Source: DATMGU01 sp035555315
GTDB taxonomy: Bacteria; Pseudomonadota; Alphaproteobacteria; ATCC43930; CGMCC-115725
Length of the DNA: 25,552 nt
Direction of reading: 5' to 3'
Assembly (NCBI GenBank): GCA_035555315.1
Contig: DATMGU010000067.1
Span: forward strand, 1 to 25,552
Part shown: positions 14,706 to 22,410 of the stretch, in pieces
Numbering within the stretch: position 1 is the first letter of the stretch
Layout of the letters: each line of letters starts with the position of its first letter
The notes under the pieces: model-generated
What the model saw: only the letters and a program-made list of their open reading frames with translations
The model's database searches: none
What the model was told of the DNA's origin: nothing
Made by a program: the position numbers and the translations under genes

Positions 14706-15362
14706 TCAGAATACGAAAGCCCGTTCCTGGGCGAAGCCCGGCAGGGGCTGAATCGCCGCGTCGAACAGCACGCGACGGGAAATTCCGGCATCGAGGCGCT
14801 CGACCAGGGTTGCCTGGGCGACCATCCCCGGGGCGCCGATCACGGCGACCAGACGCCCGCCGATCGCCAGCTGATCGGTCAGCGTCGCCGGCAGCACGGC
14901 CACGGCACCCCCCAGGACGATAACGTCATAGGGTCCCCGCGACGAATAGCCCGCCTCATGTGGAGTGTTGACGACTTTGACTTTGGTGCCCACCAGCGCC
15001 GTCAATGTCGCGACGGCCCGGTCGGCGAGACCGGCATCGGCCTCGACCGCGACGACCGTCGATGCCAGCCGGGCTAGCACCGCCGCGCAATAGCCGGTGC
15101 CGCACCCGACATCGAGGACGCTGTCGGAGGCGCTGATGGTCGCCGCCTGCAGCAGGCGCGCCAGCACCATCGGCTGCATCATGAAGCGGCCATTGCCGAC
15201 CGGGATATCCTGGTCGACATAGGCGATACCCTGGAGGTTTTCGGGCAGAAACCGTTCCCGCGGCACCTGCATGAAGGCGTCGAGCAGGTCGGGATCCGTC
15301 ACCTTGTTGGTGCGGAGTTGGCTTTCCACCATGTTCGAGCGAACGGCCGCATAATCGGTCAT
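14706..15362 (-). CDS. pcm: Protein-L-isoaspartate O-methyltransferase-like protein
   Basis: The 218-residue protein has the PCMT fold. Its N-terminal helix YAAVRSNMVESQLRTN and the block VPRERFLPENLQGIAYVDQDIPVG precede SAM motif I (VLDVGCGTGYCAAVLA, about 82-97). Canonical enzymes repair isoaspartyl residues. The block that normally reads I-S-x-P, with a conserved serine, is MMQP here (about 61-64), so repair activity is uncertain and a diverged substrate is possible. The ATG at 15362 gives the usual MTDY start; an upstream in-frame ATG at 15386 is less likely. It leads the pcm-rhodanese-tolC cluster. Confidence 0.85.
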   Translation of the reverse strand: MTDYAAVRSNMVESQLRTNKVTDPDLLDAFMQVPRERFLPENLQGIAYVDQDIPVGNGRFMMQPMVLARLLQAATISASDSVLDVGCGTGYCAAVLARLASTVVAVEADAGLADRAVATLTALVGTKVKVVNTPHEAGYSSRGPYDVIVLGGAVAVLPATLTDQLAIGGRLVAVIGAPGMVAQATLVERLDAGISRRVLFDAAIQPLPGFAQERAFVF

Positions 15363-15556
15363 CAGGCGAGACTCACTTCGCAGCAACAGCGGCTATTTCG
15401 GCGAGATCTGAAAGGGGATCAGCTGCCGCGCTTCATATATCGTCAGCTTCTCTCAAACACAATCGCCCGCGATATTCCGCCTCCCCGCCCATCCCCAACC
15501 GATGGCTGGCGACTTGACCGGGCCACGGCCGGCTGCGTATATCACAGCCGCCTTCC

Positions 15557-15630
15557 GGCCGGATGGCAGAGTGGCTATGCAGAGGACTGCAAATCCTCGC
15601 ACCCCGGTTCGATTCCGGGTCCGGCCTCCA
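15557..15630 (+). tRNA. tRNA-Cys (GCA)
   Basis: The acceptor stem GGCCGGA/TCCGGCC is perfect. The anticodon arm GAGGA-CTGCAAA-TCCTC carries anticodon GCA, the T-arm has GGTTCGATTCC, and the discriminator is U, as expected for Cys. CCA is encoded (15628-15630). Confidence 0.95.
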
Positions 15631-15669
15631 AAGGCTAACCTCGTTCGACGGCTGGAGCCTCCGATCCGC

Positions 15670-16971
15670 ATGTTTCCGGCTCTCCCAGACATGTGGTTCG
15701 GTCGCGCGCTGATCGTGGGATTGGCTCTTTTCCAGGGCGCGGCCTTAGGTGCCGCGCGCCCGGCCGATGCCGCGCAATACGCCTATGTCCAGCTCGGCCC
15801 CGAGGGTACGCCGCTCGCGCGCGTCGTCACCGATGCGGCAGCCTGCCCGAACATCACCTTGAACGGCGTCGAGGCCGGCATGACCGTGCGCGCCGCGGCG
15901 GCGCCGCCGGCCTTCCCCGTCACCACCTGCGAGGCTTATGTGCCGGCCGGCGTGACATCGGCGCGAGTCGGCGACGACGTCCTGCCGATCCCGGTCGCGG
16001 AGCCGAAGCGCATCATCGTCATCGGCGATACCGGTTGCCGCCTGAAGGACGACCAGATCCAGGCCTGCAACGTGGCGGCCGAATGGCCGTTCTTCGACAT
16101 CGCTTCGACGGCGGCGCAAATGAAGCCGGACCTCGTCATCCATGTCGGGGATTATCATTATCGCGAAACGCCCTGCCCGGCCGGCGATGCGCGCTGTCAG
16201 CCATCGCCCTATGGCGATAGCTGGGCAGCCTGGCAGGCCGATTTCTTCGAGCCGGCCGTGCCGCTACTCGCCGCCGCCCCCTGGATCACCGTCCGAGGCA
16301 ATCACGAGGATTGCGACCGCGCCGGTGCCGGCTGGTTCCGGCTGATGGAACCGAGGCGCATGCCGACCGAAGCCCGCGCGCCGGCTTGTACCGACATGAC
16401 GGCGCCCTATTGGGTGCCGATCGGCCGCGAGACCGCCTGGGTGTTCGACAGCGCCGCCGCCCAGGATTACAAGACCCGCCCGGCCCAGATCGAGGCCTAT
16501 CGCCGGCAATGGGCGACCATGACCGAGGGGATCACCGGCCCCAGCTGGCTGCTGACCCACAAACCGATCTGGGGCATCGCCGCCGCCGGCATGCTCGACG
16601 GCAAAACGGTCATCACCGAACTGAACCCGACACTGCAGCAGGCGGCTGACGGCAACATCTCGCCGAACCTGTTCACGGTGATCTCGGGCCATGTCCACAC
16701 CTTCCAAGCCGTGGATTTCCAGGGGTCGCGGCCGTCTCAGCTCATCGTCGGCAATTCCGGCGACGCCCTGTCCAAGCCGGTCGCGCAAGATCTCGCCGGC
16801 ATCGCGATCGACGACATGCCGACCACCAACTTGGCGACCTATGGCGGCTTCGGCTTCGTTCTGCTCGAGCGCACCGACGAGGGCTGGAACGCCACGCTCT
16901 ACGATCGGCTCGGCGTCAAGCTGCGCCGGTGCCAGATGCATTTCCGCAACCTCGCCTGCGCCGCCGGCTGA
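15670..16971 (+). CDS. Secreted calcineurin-like metallophosphoesterase
   Basis: The 433-residue protein starts with a signal peptide (hydrophobic stretch about residues 12-28, cleavage near the AxA around 34). A ~75-residue N-terminal domain follows, then a metallophosphatase domain. The five metal-ligand motifs are in order: IGDTG (D120), GDYHYRE (D161), GNHEDC (N211, H212), LLTHKP (H297) and SGHVHTF (H341, H343). Purple acid phosphatase-like or other phosphoesterase activity in the periplasm is expected; the substrate is unknown. Cysteines around 87, 123, 133, 169 and 176 could form disulfides. The ATG at 15670 lies after tRNA-Cys; the open frame to 15502 runs through the tRNA and is not real. 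The ATG at 15691 is an alternative. Confidence 0.85.
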   Translation: MFPALPDMWFGRALIVGLALFQGAALGAARPADAAQYAYVQLGPEGTPLARVVTDAAACPNITLNGVEAGMTVRAAAAPPAFPVTTCEAYVPAGVTSARVGDDVLPIPVAEPKRIIVIGDTGCRLKDDQIQACNVAAEWPFFDIASTAAQMKPDLVIHVGDYHYRETPCPAGDARCQPSPYGDSWAAWQADFFEPAVPLLAAAPWITVRGNHEDCDRAGAGWFRLMEPRRMPTEARAPACTDMTAPYWVPIGRETAWVFDSAAAQDYKTRPAQIEAYRRQWATMTEGITGPSWLLTHKPIWGIAAAGMLDGKTVITELNPTLQQAADGNISPNLFTVISGHVHTFQAVDFQGSRPSQLIVGNSGDALSKPVAQDLAGIAIDDMPTTNLATYGGFGFVLLERTDEGWNATLYDRLGVKLRRCQMHFRNLACAAG

Positions 16972-17071
16972 GCCCGCCGAGGCAAGAAAAGCCGATCATC
17001 GGAAAAAAACCTTTGTGCCAATTCGGCCAGCCGCTATAACCGCGTCCTCGCGTGACGGCGCATACCGATAT

Positions 17072-17146
17072 TCCGGGGTAGCTCAGCGGTAGAGCAATCG
17101 GCTGTTAACCGATCGGTCGTCGGTTCGAATCCGACCCCCGGAGCCA
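17072..17146 (+). tRNA. tRNA-Asn (GTT)
   Basis: The acceptor stem TCCGGGG/CCCCGGA is perfect. The anticodon arm ATCGG-CTGTTAA-CCGAT carries anticodon GTT, the T-arm has GGTTCGAATCC, and the discriminator is G. CCA is encoded (17144-17146). Confidence 0.96.
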
Positions 17147-17198
17147 CGCCTTGGCCAGGACGCGAAATCGTCCGTCCTAGTGCCACGCGCGCAGGCCC

Positions 17199-17624
17199 TC
17201 ACCCGGCCAGCTTGAGCATGGCGCCTGATGCCCGCAGCAGCTCATCCCGCTCGCCGTCGGTCAAAATCGCCGCCATGGCATCGGCGAGCCACGCGCGCCG
17301 CGCCCGCATGTCATCGGCGAATACCTCGCGGCCTCGCGGCGTCAAGGCGATCAGGATTTCGCGTCGGTCGGCCTCGTTTCGCGTTCGGTCGATCCACCCC
17401 CTGTCCTCCAGATCGGCGATGATCCGCGTGAGCGATTGAGGTTGCAGCCGCTCCTCGACGGCCAGGCGCGTCGCCGGCATCGGGCCGAGCCGGTGCAAGC
17501 TACCCAGAATGCTGATGCCCGAGAGGCTCGCCGATCCTTCCGGGCGTTCGGCGCGGAGGCGCCGGCTGAGCGTGAGCACGCCCCGGAGGACTTGTGCCGC
17601 CTGCTCGCTTTTCATATCGACCAT
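17199..17624 (-). CDS. MarR-family transcriptional regulator
   Basis: The 141-residue protein has a winged helix-turn-helix: the recognition region VEERLQPQSLTRIIADLEDRGWI (about 55-78), and the wing RTRNEADRREILIALTPRG with the DxR-type wing signature. Flanking helices form the dimer interface. MarR proteins usually repress a divergent efflux or detoxification gene and release DNA on binding small aromatics. The start is ATG 17624 (or ATG 17615). A perfect palindrome (17626-17644) begins 1 bp upstream of the start codon, pointing to autorepression. The divergent FUSC transporter gene is the likely target. Confidence 0.88.
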   Translation of the reverse strand: MVDMKSEQAAQVLRGVLTLSRRLRAERPEGSASLSGISILGSLHRLGPMPATRLAVEERLQPQSLTRIIADLEDRGWIDRTRNEADRREILIALTPRGREVFADDMRARRAWLADAMAAILTDGERDELLRASGAMLKLAG

Positions 17625-17625
17625 A

Positions 17626-17644
17626 TAATACGCATAGCGTATTA
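17626..17644. promoter_or_regulatory. Palindromic operator TAATACGC-ATA-GCGTATTA
   Basis: Two perfect 8-bp arms around a 3-bp centre lie between the divergent marR and FUSC genes. Size and position fit a MarR dimer site controlling both genes. Binding is inferred. Confidence 0.65.
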
Positions 17645-17683
17645 ATTGCGCCGTTTCCAGAGAATTGAGCAGGGGGATGGCCG

Positions 17684-18781
17684 GTGGCTGGAAAGGGACA
17701 TTTCGCCGAAGCGCTCCAGTGGTCCACGGAGACCGAAGTGGAACCGGTCGAGCTTCTCAGCAGCGCGATCGGCATGGCGGCACCTGTCCTGGTCGGCGCG
17801 GTAACGGGCCATATCGCACTCGGCTTGGCCGCGTCCGTCGGGGGATTGGCGGTCGGGGGTGTCGGCATCGGATCGAGCATGAGGGCACAGGCGCATGCCC
17901 TCACCGCCGCCCTCGTACCGACCGCCGTCGCGGTGCTCGCGGCAGTTCTGGTCTCGGGCCATGGGTGGCTGACGGATGCGGCGGTGGTCCTGCTGTCCTG
18001 CGCCGCCGCGACCATCGGCGGCTACAGCCGCCCCCTGGTGACGGCGACCATCCGGTTCATGCTGTTCCTGATCATCGCCGTCACCCTGGCCGATGCCGCA
18101 CCGGATCGGGTGGGGATCGTCGTCCTCATCGCGGCGGGAGCGTTCTGGACCACGTTCGTGAGCCTCTTCCTCGGCGCGTTGGATCGAGCCTATCGGCACC
18201 GGGCGTCGGGCGACAACGAGGCCGCCCCGGCCAAGACCGCACCCAAAGCGACGGCGGCGCAAAAACTCGCCAGATGGAAAAACACCCTCACCCACCTGTC
18301 CGGCTGGCAATACACGCTGAGGCTGGCATTCTGTCTCGCCGTCGCGGGCGTCCTACGGTCGTTCTGGCAGACCCATCATCTTCATTGGATCGCGCTGACC
18401 GTGGCATTGCTGTCTCAGCGGCAGGTCGAAGCCTTTCCGATCAAGACGACGCAACGAGCGCTCGGTACCGCCGCCGGCGTCGTCCTCACCGGCCTGGTCG
18501 TTGCCCACCGGCCACCTGGCTGGAGCCTGATCCTAGGCATCGGGCTGCTCGCGGGTGCGCGGCCGCTCCTGAAGGCGCGGAATTATCTCGCCTATTCCAC
18601 GATCATGACGCCGCTGATCATCCTCATCATGGATGCGGGCCAAATGAGTGGGAGCCAACCACTTTATTTCGGCGTGCTGCTCGATCGTGTGACCGCGACC
18701 TTCATCGGTGCCGGCCTCGTGATCGCGACGAACGTCGTTGCGGGGCGGACAATAGGTAGCGTTAGGCCCAACGCAACCTAG
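17684..18781 (+). CDS. FUSC-family inner membrane transporter
   Basis: The 365-residue protein has two hydrophobic blocks (about residues 25-175 and 210-355) separated by a charged cytoplasmic linker rich in Ala/Lys. This is the two-part layout of the FUSC/aromatic acid exporter superfamily. The second block carries WIALTVALLSQRQ and RALGTAAGVVLTGLVV, the family's conserved region. Export of aromatic or other small molecules is inferred from family and from the adjacent MarR regulator. It starts at GTG 17684 with AGGGGG 7 nt upstream; an ATG at 17677 is out of frame. It is shorter than FUSC proteins with large cytoplasmic domains. It ends 18 bp before the converging receiver gene. Confidence 0.8.
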   Translation: MAGKGHFAEALQWSTETEVEPVELLSSAIGMAAPVLVGAVTGHIALGLAASVGGLAVGGVGIGSSMRAQAHALTAALVPTAVAVLAAVLVSGHGWLTDAAVVLLSCAAATIGGYSRPLVTATIRFMLFLIIAVTLADAAPDRVGIVVLIAAGAFWTTFVSLFLGALDRAYRHRASGDNEAAPAKTAPKATAAQKLARWKNTLTHLSGWQYTLRLAFCLAVAGVLRSFWQTHHLHWIALTVALLSQRQVEAFPIKTTQRALGTAAGVVLTGLVVAHRPPGWSLILGIGLLAGARPLLKARNYLAYSTIMTPLIILIMDAGQMSGSQPLYFGVLLDRVTATFIGAGLVIATNVVAGRTIGSVRPNAT

Positions 18782-18799
18782 CATACACAGGCCGGGGGC

Positions 18800-19159
18800 T
18801 CAACTCCGGACACCGAGCAATTCCTGGACGGTTCTCTGCAGATCGCCCAGGCGCCAGGGTTTCTGGACGAAGGCGGTGTCCACGATGGGCGGTCCTTTGA
18901 CATAGCCGGAGGTCATCACGACCAGCAGATCGGGTCTCCGGCGGGTCGCTTCATCCGCTAATTGCTGGCCGGACATGCCCGGCATCACGACATCCGTGAA
19001 CAATACGGAAATCTCGGGATAGGCGGCGAGCGCCTCGAGCGCCGCCTTCCCATTCGATGCTTGGATGACTCGGTGACCGAGACCGTCGAATACTTCGGCA
19101 GCTAGGCTACGCACCCCGTCATCGTCATCGACGATCAAAACCGTTCGCGTGTCTGCCAC
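18800..19159 (-). CDS. Single-domain response regulator (receiver only)
   Basis: The 119-residue protein is a lone receiver domain. It has an acidic pocket (DDDD, 11-14), phospho-acceptor D56 in LFTDVVMPGMSG, switch Thr83 (VMTSGY) and Lys100 (VQKPW). There is no output domain. It resembles receivers attached to hybrid kinases such as CckA, so it may act as a phosphate sink or diffusible relay. The start is GTG 19159 with GGGA upstream. It has no kinase partner beside it on its strand, but a response regulator-kinase operon lies about 0.3 kb away on the opposite strand. Confidence 0.88.
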   Translation of the reverse strand: MADTRTVLIVDDDDGVRSLAAEVFDGLGHRVIQASNGKAALEALAAYPEISVLFTDVVMPGMSGQQLADEATRRRPDLLVVMTSGYVKGPPIVDTAFVQKPWRLGDLQRTVQELLGVRS

Positions 19160-19359
19160 TTAGGATCCCAAAGCCCTCGCTCATCCAATCGTCTCTTTTA
19201 ATGTTTACGACACCGATGCGATTTAGTTCCGCCCCTTGTCAAATTTGGTTCCTCACGCCTCTCCGAAAGCTCGCGAAAGTGGCAAACGGCGCGGTATCAG
19301 CGGTATCGGGCTTCGGCGCTTGACCGTTCGGGTATTTCCGACGACGGTTCCGTTGTCGT

Positions 19360-19419
19360 AAAAGCCTTAGGGCAATCTCAAAAGCCTCAGGGCTATTGCA
19401 AAGGTCTCTGGGCAACCGC
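19360..19419. repeat. Three 20-bp tandem repeats upstream of the two-component operon
   Basis: Units at 19360, 19380 and 19400 share the core AAA-x-G-x-CT-x2-GGGC. Units 1 and 2 match at 16 of 20 positions, the others at 14. The 20-bp period is close to two helical turns, as expected for protein binding on one DNA face. An ACGAC-N9-GTCGT inverted repeat (19341-19359) abuts them. They end 22 bp before the lipoprotein ATG. Confidence 0.55.
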
Positions 19420-19441
19420 CAATTTCCGAGCTGCCGCATCG

Positions 19442-19975
19442 ATGTCGCCGATCATCCGCATCACGCCTTGCCGGCTACCCATTTCCCGAGTGGTTGTGGG
19501 GACCGTATTGCTGTGTCTCGCGGGATGCGCCGCCGACGAGTTGCCGGCGCCCGAGGTGCCCCCGACCGTGGCCCTGAAACCCGAACCGCCGCCGCCCGCC
19601 CCGCCCCGACGGCCGCTGCACCCACCGCCCCGGCCGAAGCCGCCGGCGCCCGAGGTCACGGCGGATGACGCGTCGCCGGCGGAGCGTCCGGAAGAGCATA
19701 TCGACCTGGTCGGCCTGGATGCGTCGCGGCTTGTCGAAAAGCTGGGCGAGCCCGAGACACAAACGGATTCCCCGCCGGCAACAATTTGGCATTACAGCGC
19801 AGTCGATTGTGCTGTAGATCTCTATCTATACCGCGATCTGCAAACTGGCGCCTTGAAGGCCTTGTTCGTGGAAATGAAGGGCGATGATCAATCTGACCAG
19901 CGACGACAATCCTGCTATCGCCAACTCGGCAGCAATGCAGAGCGGCGCCGTTCCGACGCATCTGTTGCTCGTTGA
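19442..19975 (+). CDS. Proline-rich lipoprotein of unknown function
   Basis: The 177-residue protein has a basic N-terminus, a short hydrophobic core and a lipobox LAGC (C29). A Pro/Ala-rich spacer (about 35-75) and a compact C-terminal domain with VGLDASRLVEKLGEPE, WHY and CAVDLYLY follow. The last part loosely resembles small outer-membrane lipoproteins of the SmpA/BamE type, but I cannot confirm this. It should sit in the periplasm anchored to a membrane. Its 3' end overlaps the response regulator gene by 92 bp if that gene starts at 19884, so they form one operon. It may act as an accessory sensor for the kinase; that is inference from linkage. Confidence 0.7.
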   Translation: MSPIIRITPCRLPISRVVVGTVLLCLAGCAADELPAPEVPPTVALKPEPPPPAPPRRPLHPPPRPKPPAPEVTADDASPAERPEEHIDLVGLDASRLVEKLGEPETQTDSPPATIWHYSAVDCAVDLYLYRDLQTGALKALFVEMKGDDQSDQRRQSCYRQLGSNAERRRSDASVAR

Positions 19976-20702
19976 CGATGATGATTTCTTTCGAGAATCT
20001 CTCGGTCTCAACCTGATCGACGAGGGGTTCGCCGTCACCAGCCTCAGTGGCGGTGGCGAAACCTTGGAATTCTTCGAAAAGGGCGGCGCGGCCGATGTGC
20101 TGCTGCTCGATTGGCGGATGCCGCAGATGGACGGGCTGGAGGTGCTGCGGCAGCTTCGGCGGCGCGACATCGGCATCCCCGTGATCTTCCTGACCGCGCT
20201 GAGCGACGATATCTATGAGGAAGCGGCGCTCGAAGGCGGTGCCGTCGATTTCATCGACAAATCGCGTCGGTTGTCGATCCTGCTGAAGCGGTTGAGCCTG
20301 ATCATCGACGGCATCCGAACGAACACCGACCCCGCGGCGCCCTCGGTGGCCCCGGATGCCCGGCCATCGACCGGCTCGGCCGAGATCGGTAGCCTGGTAT
20401 TGCGTTTCGAAACCAGCCGTGCGCTGTGGCATGGCGAGGCCATTGACCTGACGCTGACCGAGTTCAACATCGTCGTGTTATTGGCCACCCGCGCCGGGCA
20501 GGACATTCCGTATCGCGATATCTACGATTTGGTGCACGGCAAGGATTTCATCGCGGGATACGGTGTCGAAGGATATCGAGCCAATGTCCGTACCTTCATC
20601 AAGCGCATCCGGAAAAAATTCCGCGACGTCGATCCCAAGTTTGGGTGCATCGACAACTATGCCGGGTTCGGCTATCGCTGGCACGAGCTGGGCGCCGGCT
20701 GA
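19884..20702 (+). CDS. OmpR/PhoB-family response regulator (ChvI-like)
   Basis: The 272-residue protein has a receiver domain (about 25-140) with acidic residues D31-D34, phospho-acceptor D76 in LLLDWRMPQMDG, Thr104 and Lys126. An OmpR-type winged helix (about 165-268) contains LTLTEFNIVVLLATRAG, a VRTFIKRIRKKF recognition helix and GFGYRW at the end. It should bind DNA when phosphorylated by the kinase encoded next. The start at 19884 gives a ~25-residue N-tail and a 92-bp overlap with the lipoprotein gene; the ATG at 19935 is an alternative. The resemblance to ChvI is by domain order and partner, not proven. Confidence 0.9.
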   Translation: MINLTSDDNPAIANSAAMQSGAVPTHLLLVDDDDFFRESLGLNLIDEGFAVTSLSGGGETLEFFEKGGAADVLLLDWRMPQMDGLEVLRQLRRRDIGIPVIFLTALSDDIYEEAALEGGAVDFIDKSRRLSILLKRLSLIIDGIRTNTDPAAPSVAPDARPSTGSAEIGSLVLRFETSRALWHGEAIDLTLTEFNIVVLLATRAGQDIPYRDIYDLVHGKDFIAGYGVEGYRANVRTFIKRIRKKFRDVDPKFGCIDNYAGFGYRWHELGAG

Positions 20703-22317
20703 CGCGATAGCGCCCGCGGCGGCCCGCCCGGCATTAGGCCAGATCGAAGAACCAGGTCAGCCTGAAACAGGCCAACCAGGCGCGCGGCAGCGGAGCCAGC
20801 GGCGTCTGTCGCTGGTGGCGAAGTCGGCCTTGCTGGCGGCCATCTTCATCATCGTACCGATCATCCTTTACGGCCAGTTCAGCGGAGCGGACGACCAAAA
20901 GCGTCAGCTGGTCATGGCGGGGGTGCGGGATCAGGGACGCATCATCGGCGCCGCCCTCGCACCGCTGTTGATCTCCTCGGGCGGCAACCTGCCGGCACTG
21001 GGTCCGGCGCTCGGTCGGGAATTGGCGCGTTTCGGCGACGAGGTGACGCGGATCAAACTGCTGTATCGGCCGGCCTCCGGCGCGTCCGGCTTTTTCTACA
21101 TCGCCTCGTCCCTGCCGCTCACCAACAGCGATCTCGATCTCGAACGCGACAATCTGCGCACCCAGGGCGTGCTCGATCGGCTGAACGAGAGCTGTACGGG
21201 CGATCTGCCGATCGCGGTCCGCTATCGCGCCGAGGACGGCCATGACGAGGTGGTGACCTCGGTGACGCCTGTTCAGACGCCCGCCGGCTGCTGGGCGGTG
21301 GTGACCTCCTTGGCGGCCACCTCGGTCCCAGGATTGTCACTGGGTGTCCCCTATTACGCCACACCCGAGGTGCGGCTCGCCGGGATCATCTATCTGGTCA
21401 TGGCTCTGCTGACCTTCACCACTTTTTGGAGCATCTGGCGCGGCTTGTCGCAATTCGGCCAGCATGCCCGGGCGATCCGCAGCCAGGATATGGCCTCGCT
21501 CAGCTTCGGCGCGCGCAACGAAGTGCCTGAATTGGCCGAGGTCGCGGAGGAGTTCGATCGGCTGGTCGATACCTTGCGCAACTCGGCCCAGGATCTGCGG
21601 CAAACCGCCGAGGACAACGCGCATGCCTTCAAGACGCCGATCGCCATCATCCGGCAATCCTTGGAACCGGTGGTGCGCGCGATCCCGCCGGGGCATTTGC
21701 GGGCGCAACGGGCGATCGGCTTGATCGAAAGTTCGCTCGACAAGCTGGACGGGCTCGTCGCCTCGTCCCGCCAATTGGATGAAGCCACCGCCGACCTGCT
21801 CGGCACCCGGCGCATCGATCTCGATCTCTCCGCTCTGCTCCACCGCATCATCGGCACCCATACCGAATTGTTTCGGACGCGCGGCATCTCGACACAGATC
21901 GTCGTCGATCGCGCCGTCGTGGTTCGCGCCAACGAGGATATGATCGAAACGGTGATCGAGAACGTGCTGGAGAATGCGATCTCGTTCTCCCAAGCCGGCG
22001 ACCAGATCGGCATCGCCTTGGGCACGCGCGGTGACTTCGCCGAATTGCTGATCAACGACAATGGTCCGGGCGTGCCGCCGGCGAATCTGCCGCGCATCTT
22101 CGACCGGTATTTTTCGTCGCGCCCGTCGATCGAGACCGACGAGGTCTCGATCCATTTCGGCGTCGGCCTATGGATCGTCCGCCGCAATGTCGAGGCCATG
22201 GGCGGCCATGTAACGGCCGAGAACTGCCCACCCCGTGGCCTGATGATCCGCATCGGCCTGCCACTGAAACGCGCGGCCCGGGGGGAGCCCGCGATCGACG
22301 GCAACCGGCGCCCCTAA
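20659..22317 (+). CDS. Membrane sensor histidine kinase (ChvG-like)
   Basis: With this start the 552-residue protein has a Pro/Gln-rich cytoplasmic N-tail, TM1 (about 52-72), a periplasmic domain (73-238) and TM2 (about 239-260). A HAMP region to about 311 is followed by a dimerisation box with H322 in AHAFKTPIAIIRQS. The ATPase part has N-box ENVLENA (434-440), D-box NDNGPGVP (466-473) and G-box FGVGLWIVRR. It should autophosphorylate and pass phosphate to the upstream response regulator. The start is uncertain: between the regulator stop (20702) and GTG 20815 the frame has no ATG, GTG or TTG, so ATG 20659 (44-bp overlap) or GTG 20815 must be used. The latter would cut off the basic residues before TM1. 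Confidence 0.85.
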   Translation: MPGSAIAGTSWAPADAIAPAAARPALGQIEEPGQPETGQPGARQRSQRRLSLVAKSALLAAIFIIVPIILYGQFSGADDQKRQLVMAGVRDQGRIIGAALAPLLISSGGNLPALGPALGRELARFGDEVTRIKLLYRPASGASGFFYIASSLPLTNSDLDLERDNLRTQGVLDRLNESCTGDLPIAVRYRAEDGHDEVVTSVTPVQTPAGCWAVVTSLAATSVPGLSLGVPYYATPEVRLAGIIYLVMALLTFTTFWSIWRGLSQFGQHARAIRSQDMASLSFGARNEVPELAEVAEEFDRLVDTLRNSAQDLRQTAEDNAHAFKTPIAIIRQSLEPVVRAIPPGHLRAQRAIGLIESSLDKLDGLVASSRQLDEATADLLGTRRIDLDLSALLHRIIGTHTELFRTRGISTQIVVDRAVVVRANEDMIETVIENVLENAISFSQAGDQIGIALGTRGDFAELLINDNGPGVPPANLPRIFDRYFSSRPSIETDEVSIHFGVGLWIVRRNVEAMGGHVTAENCPPRGLMIRIGLPLKRAARGEPAIDGNRRP

Positions 22318-22378
22318 TATAAGCTTCGTGGGAATCGGTGATGCCGCGCGAAAATAGCGGCAAGGGTCATATCATCCA

Positions 22379-22410
22379 ATCCCCCGCCGTTCACATCCCC
22401 CGCCGTTCAC
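22379..22410. repeat. Perfect 16-bp tandem duplication at the dctA stop codon
   Basis: ATCCCCCGCCGTTCAC occurs twice back to back (22379-22394, 22395-22410). The second copy contains the TGA of the minus-strand transporter gene. It looks like a recent slippage duplication between two converging genes. Confidence 0.8.

Noticed and set aside
15502..15669. N-terminal extension of the metallophosphoesterase
   Set aside because: The frame passes through the tRNA-Cys gene; the signal peptide begins after 15670.
22318..22378. GCCGC...GCGGC stem between the kinase and dctA genes
   Set aside because: A 5-bp stem without a T-tract is expected by chance in GC-rich DNA.
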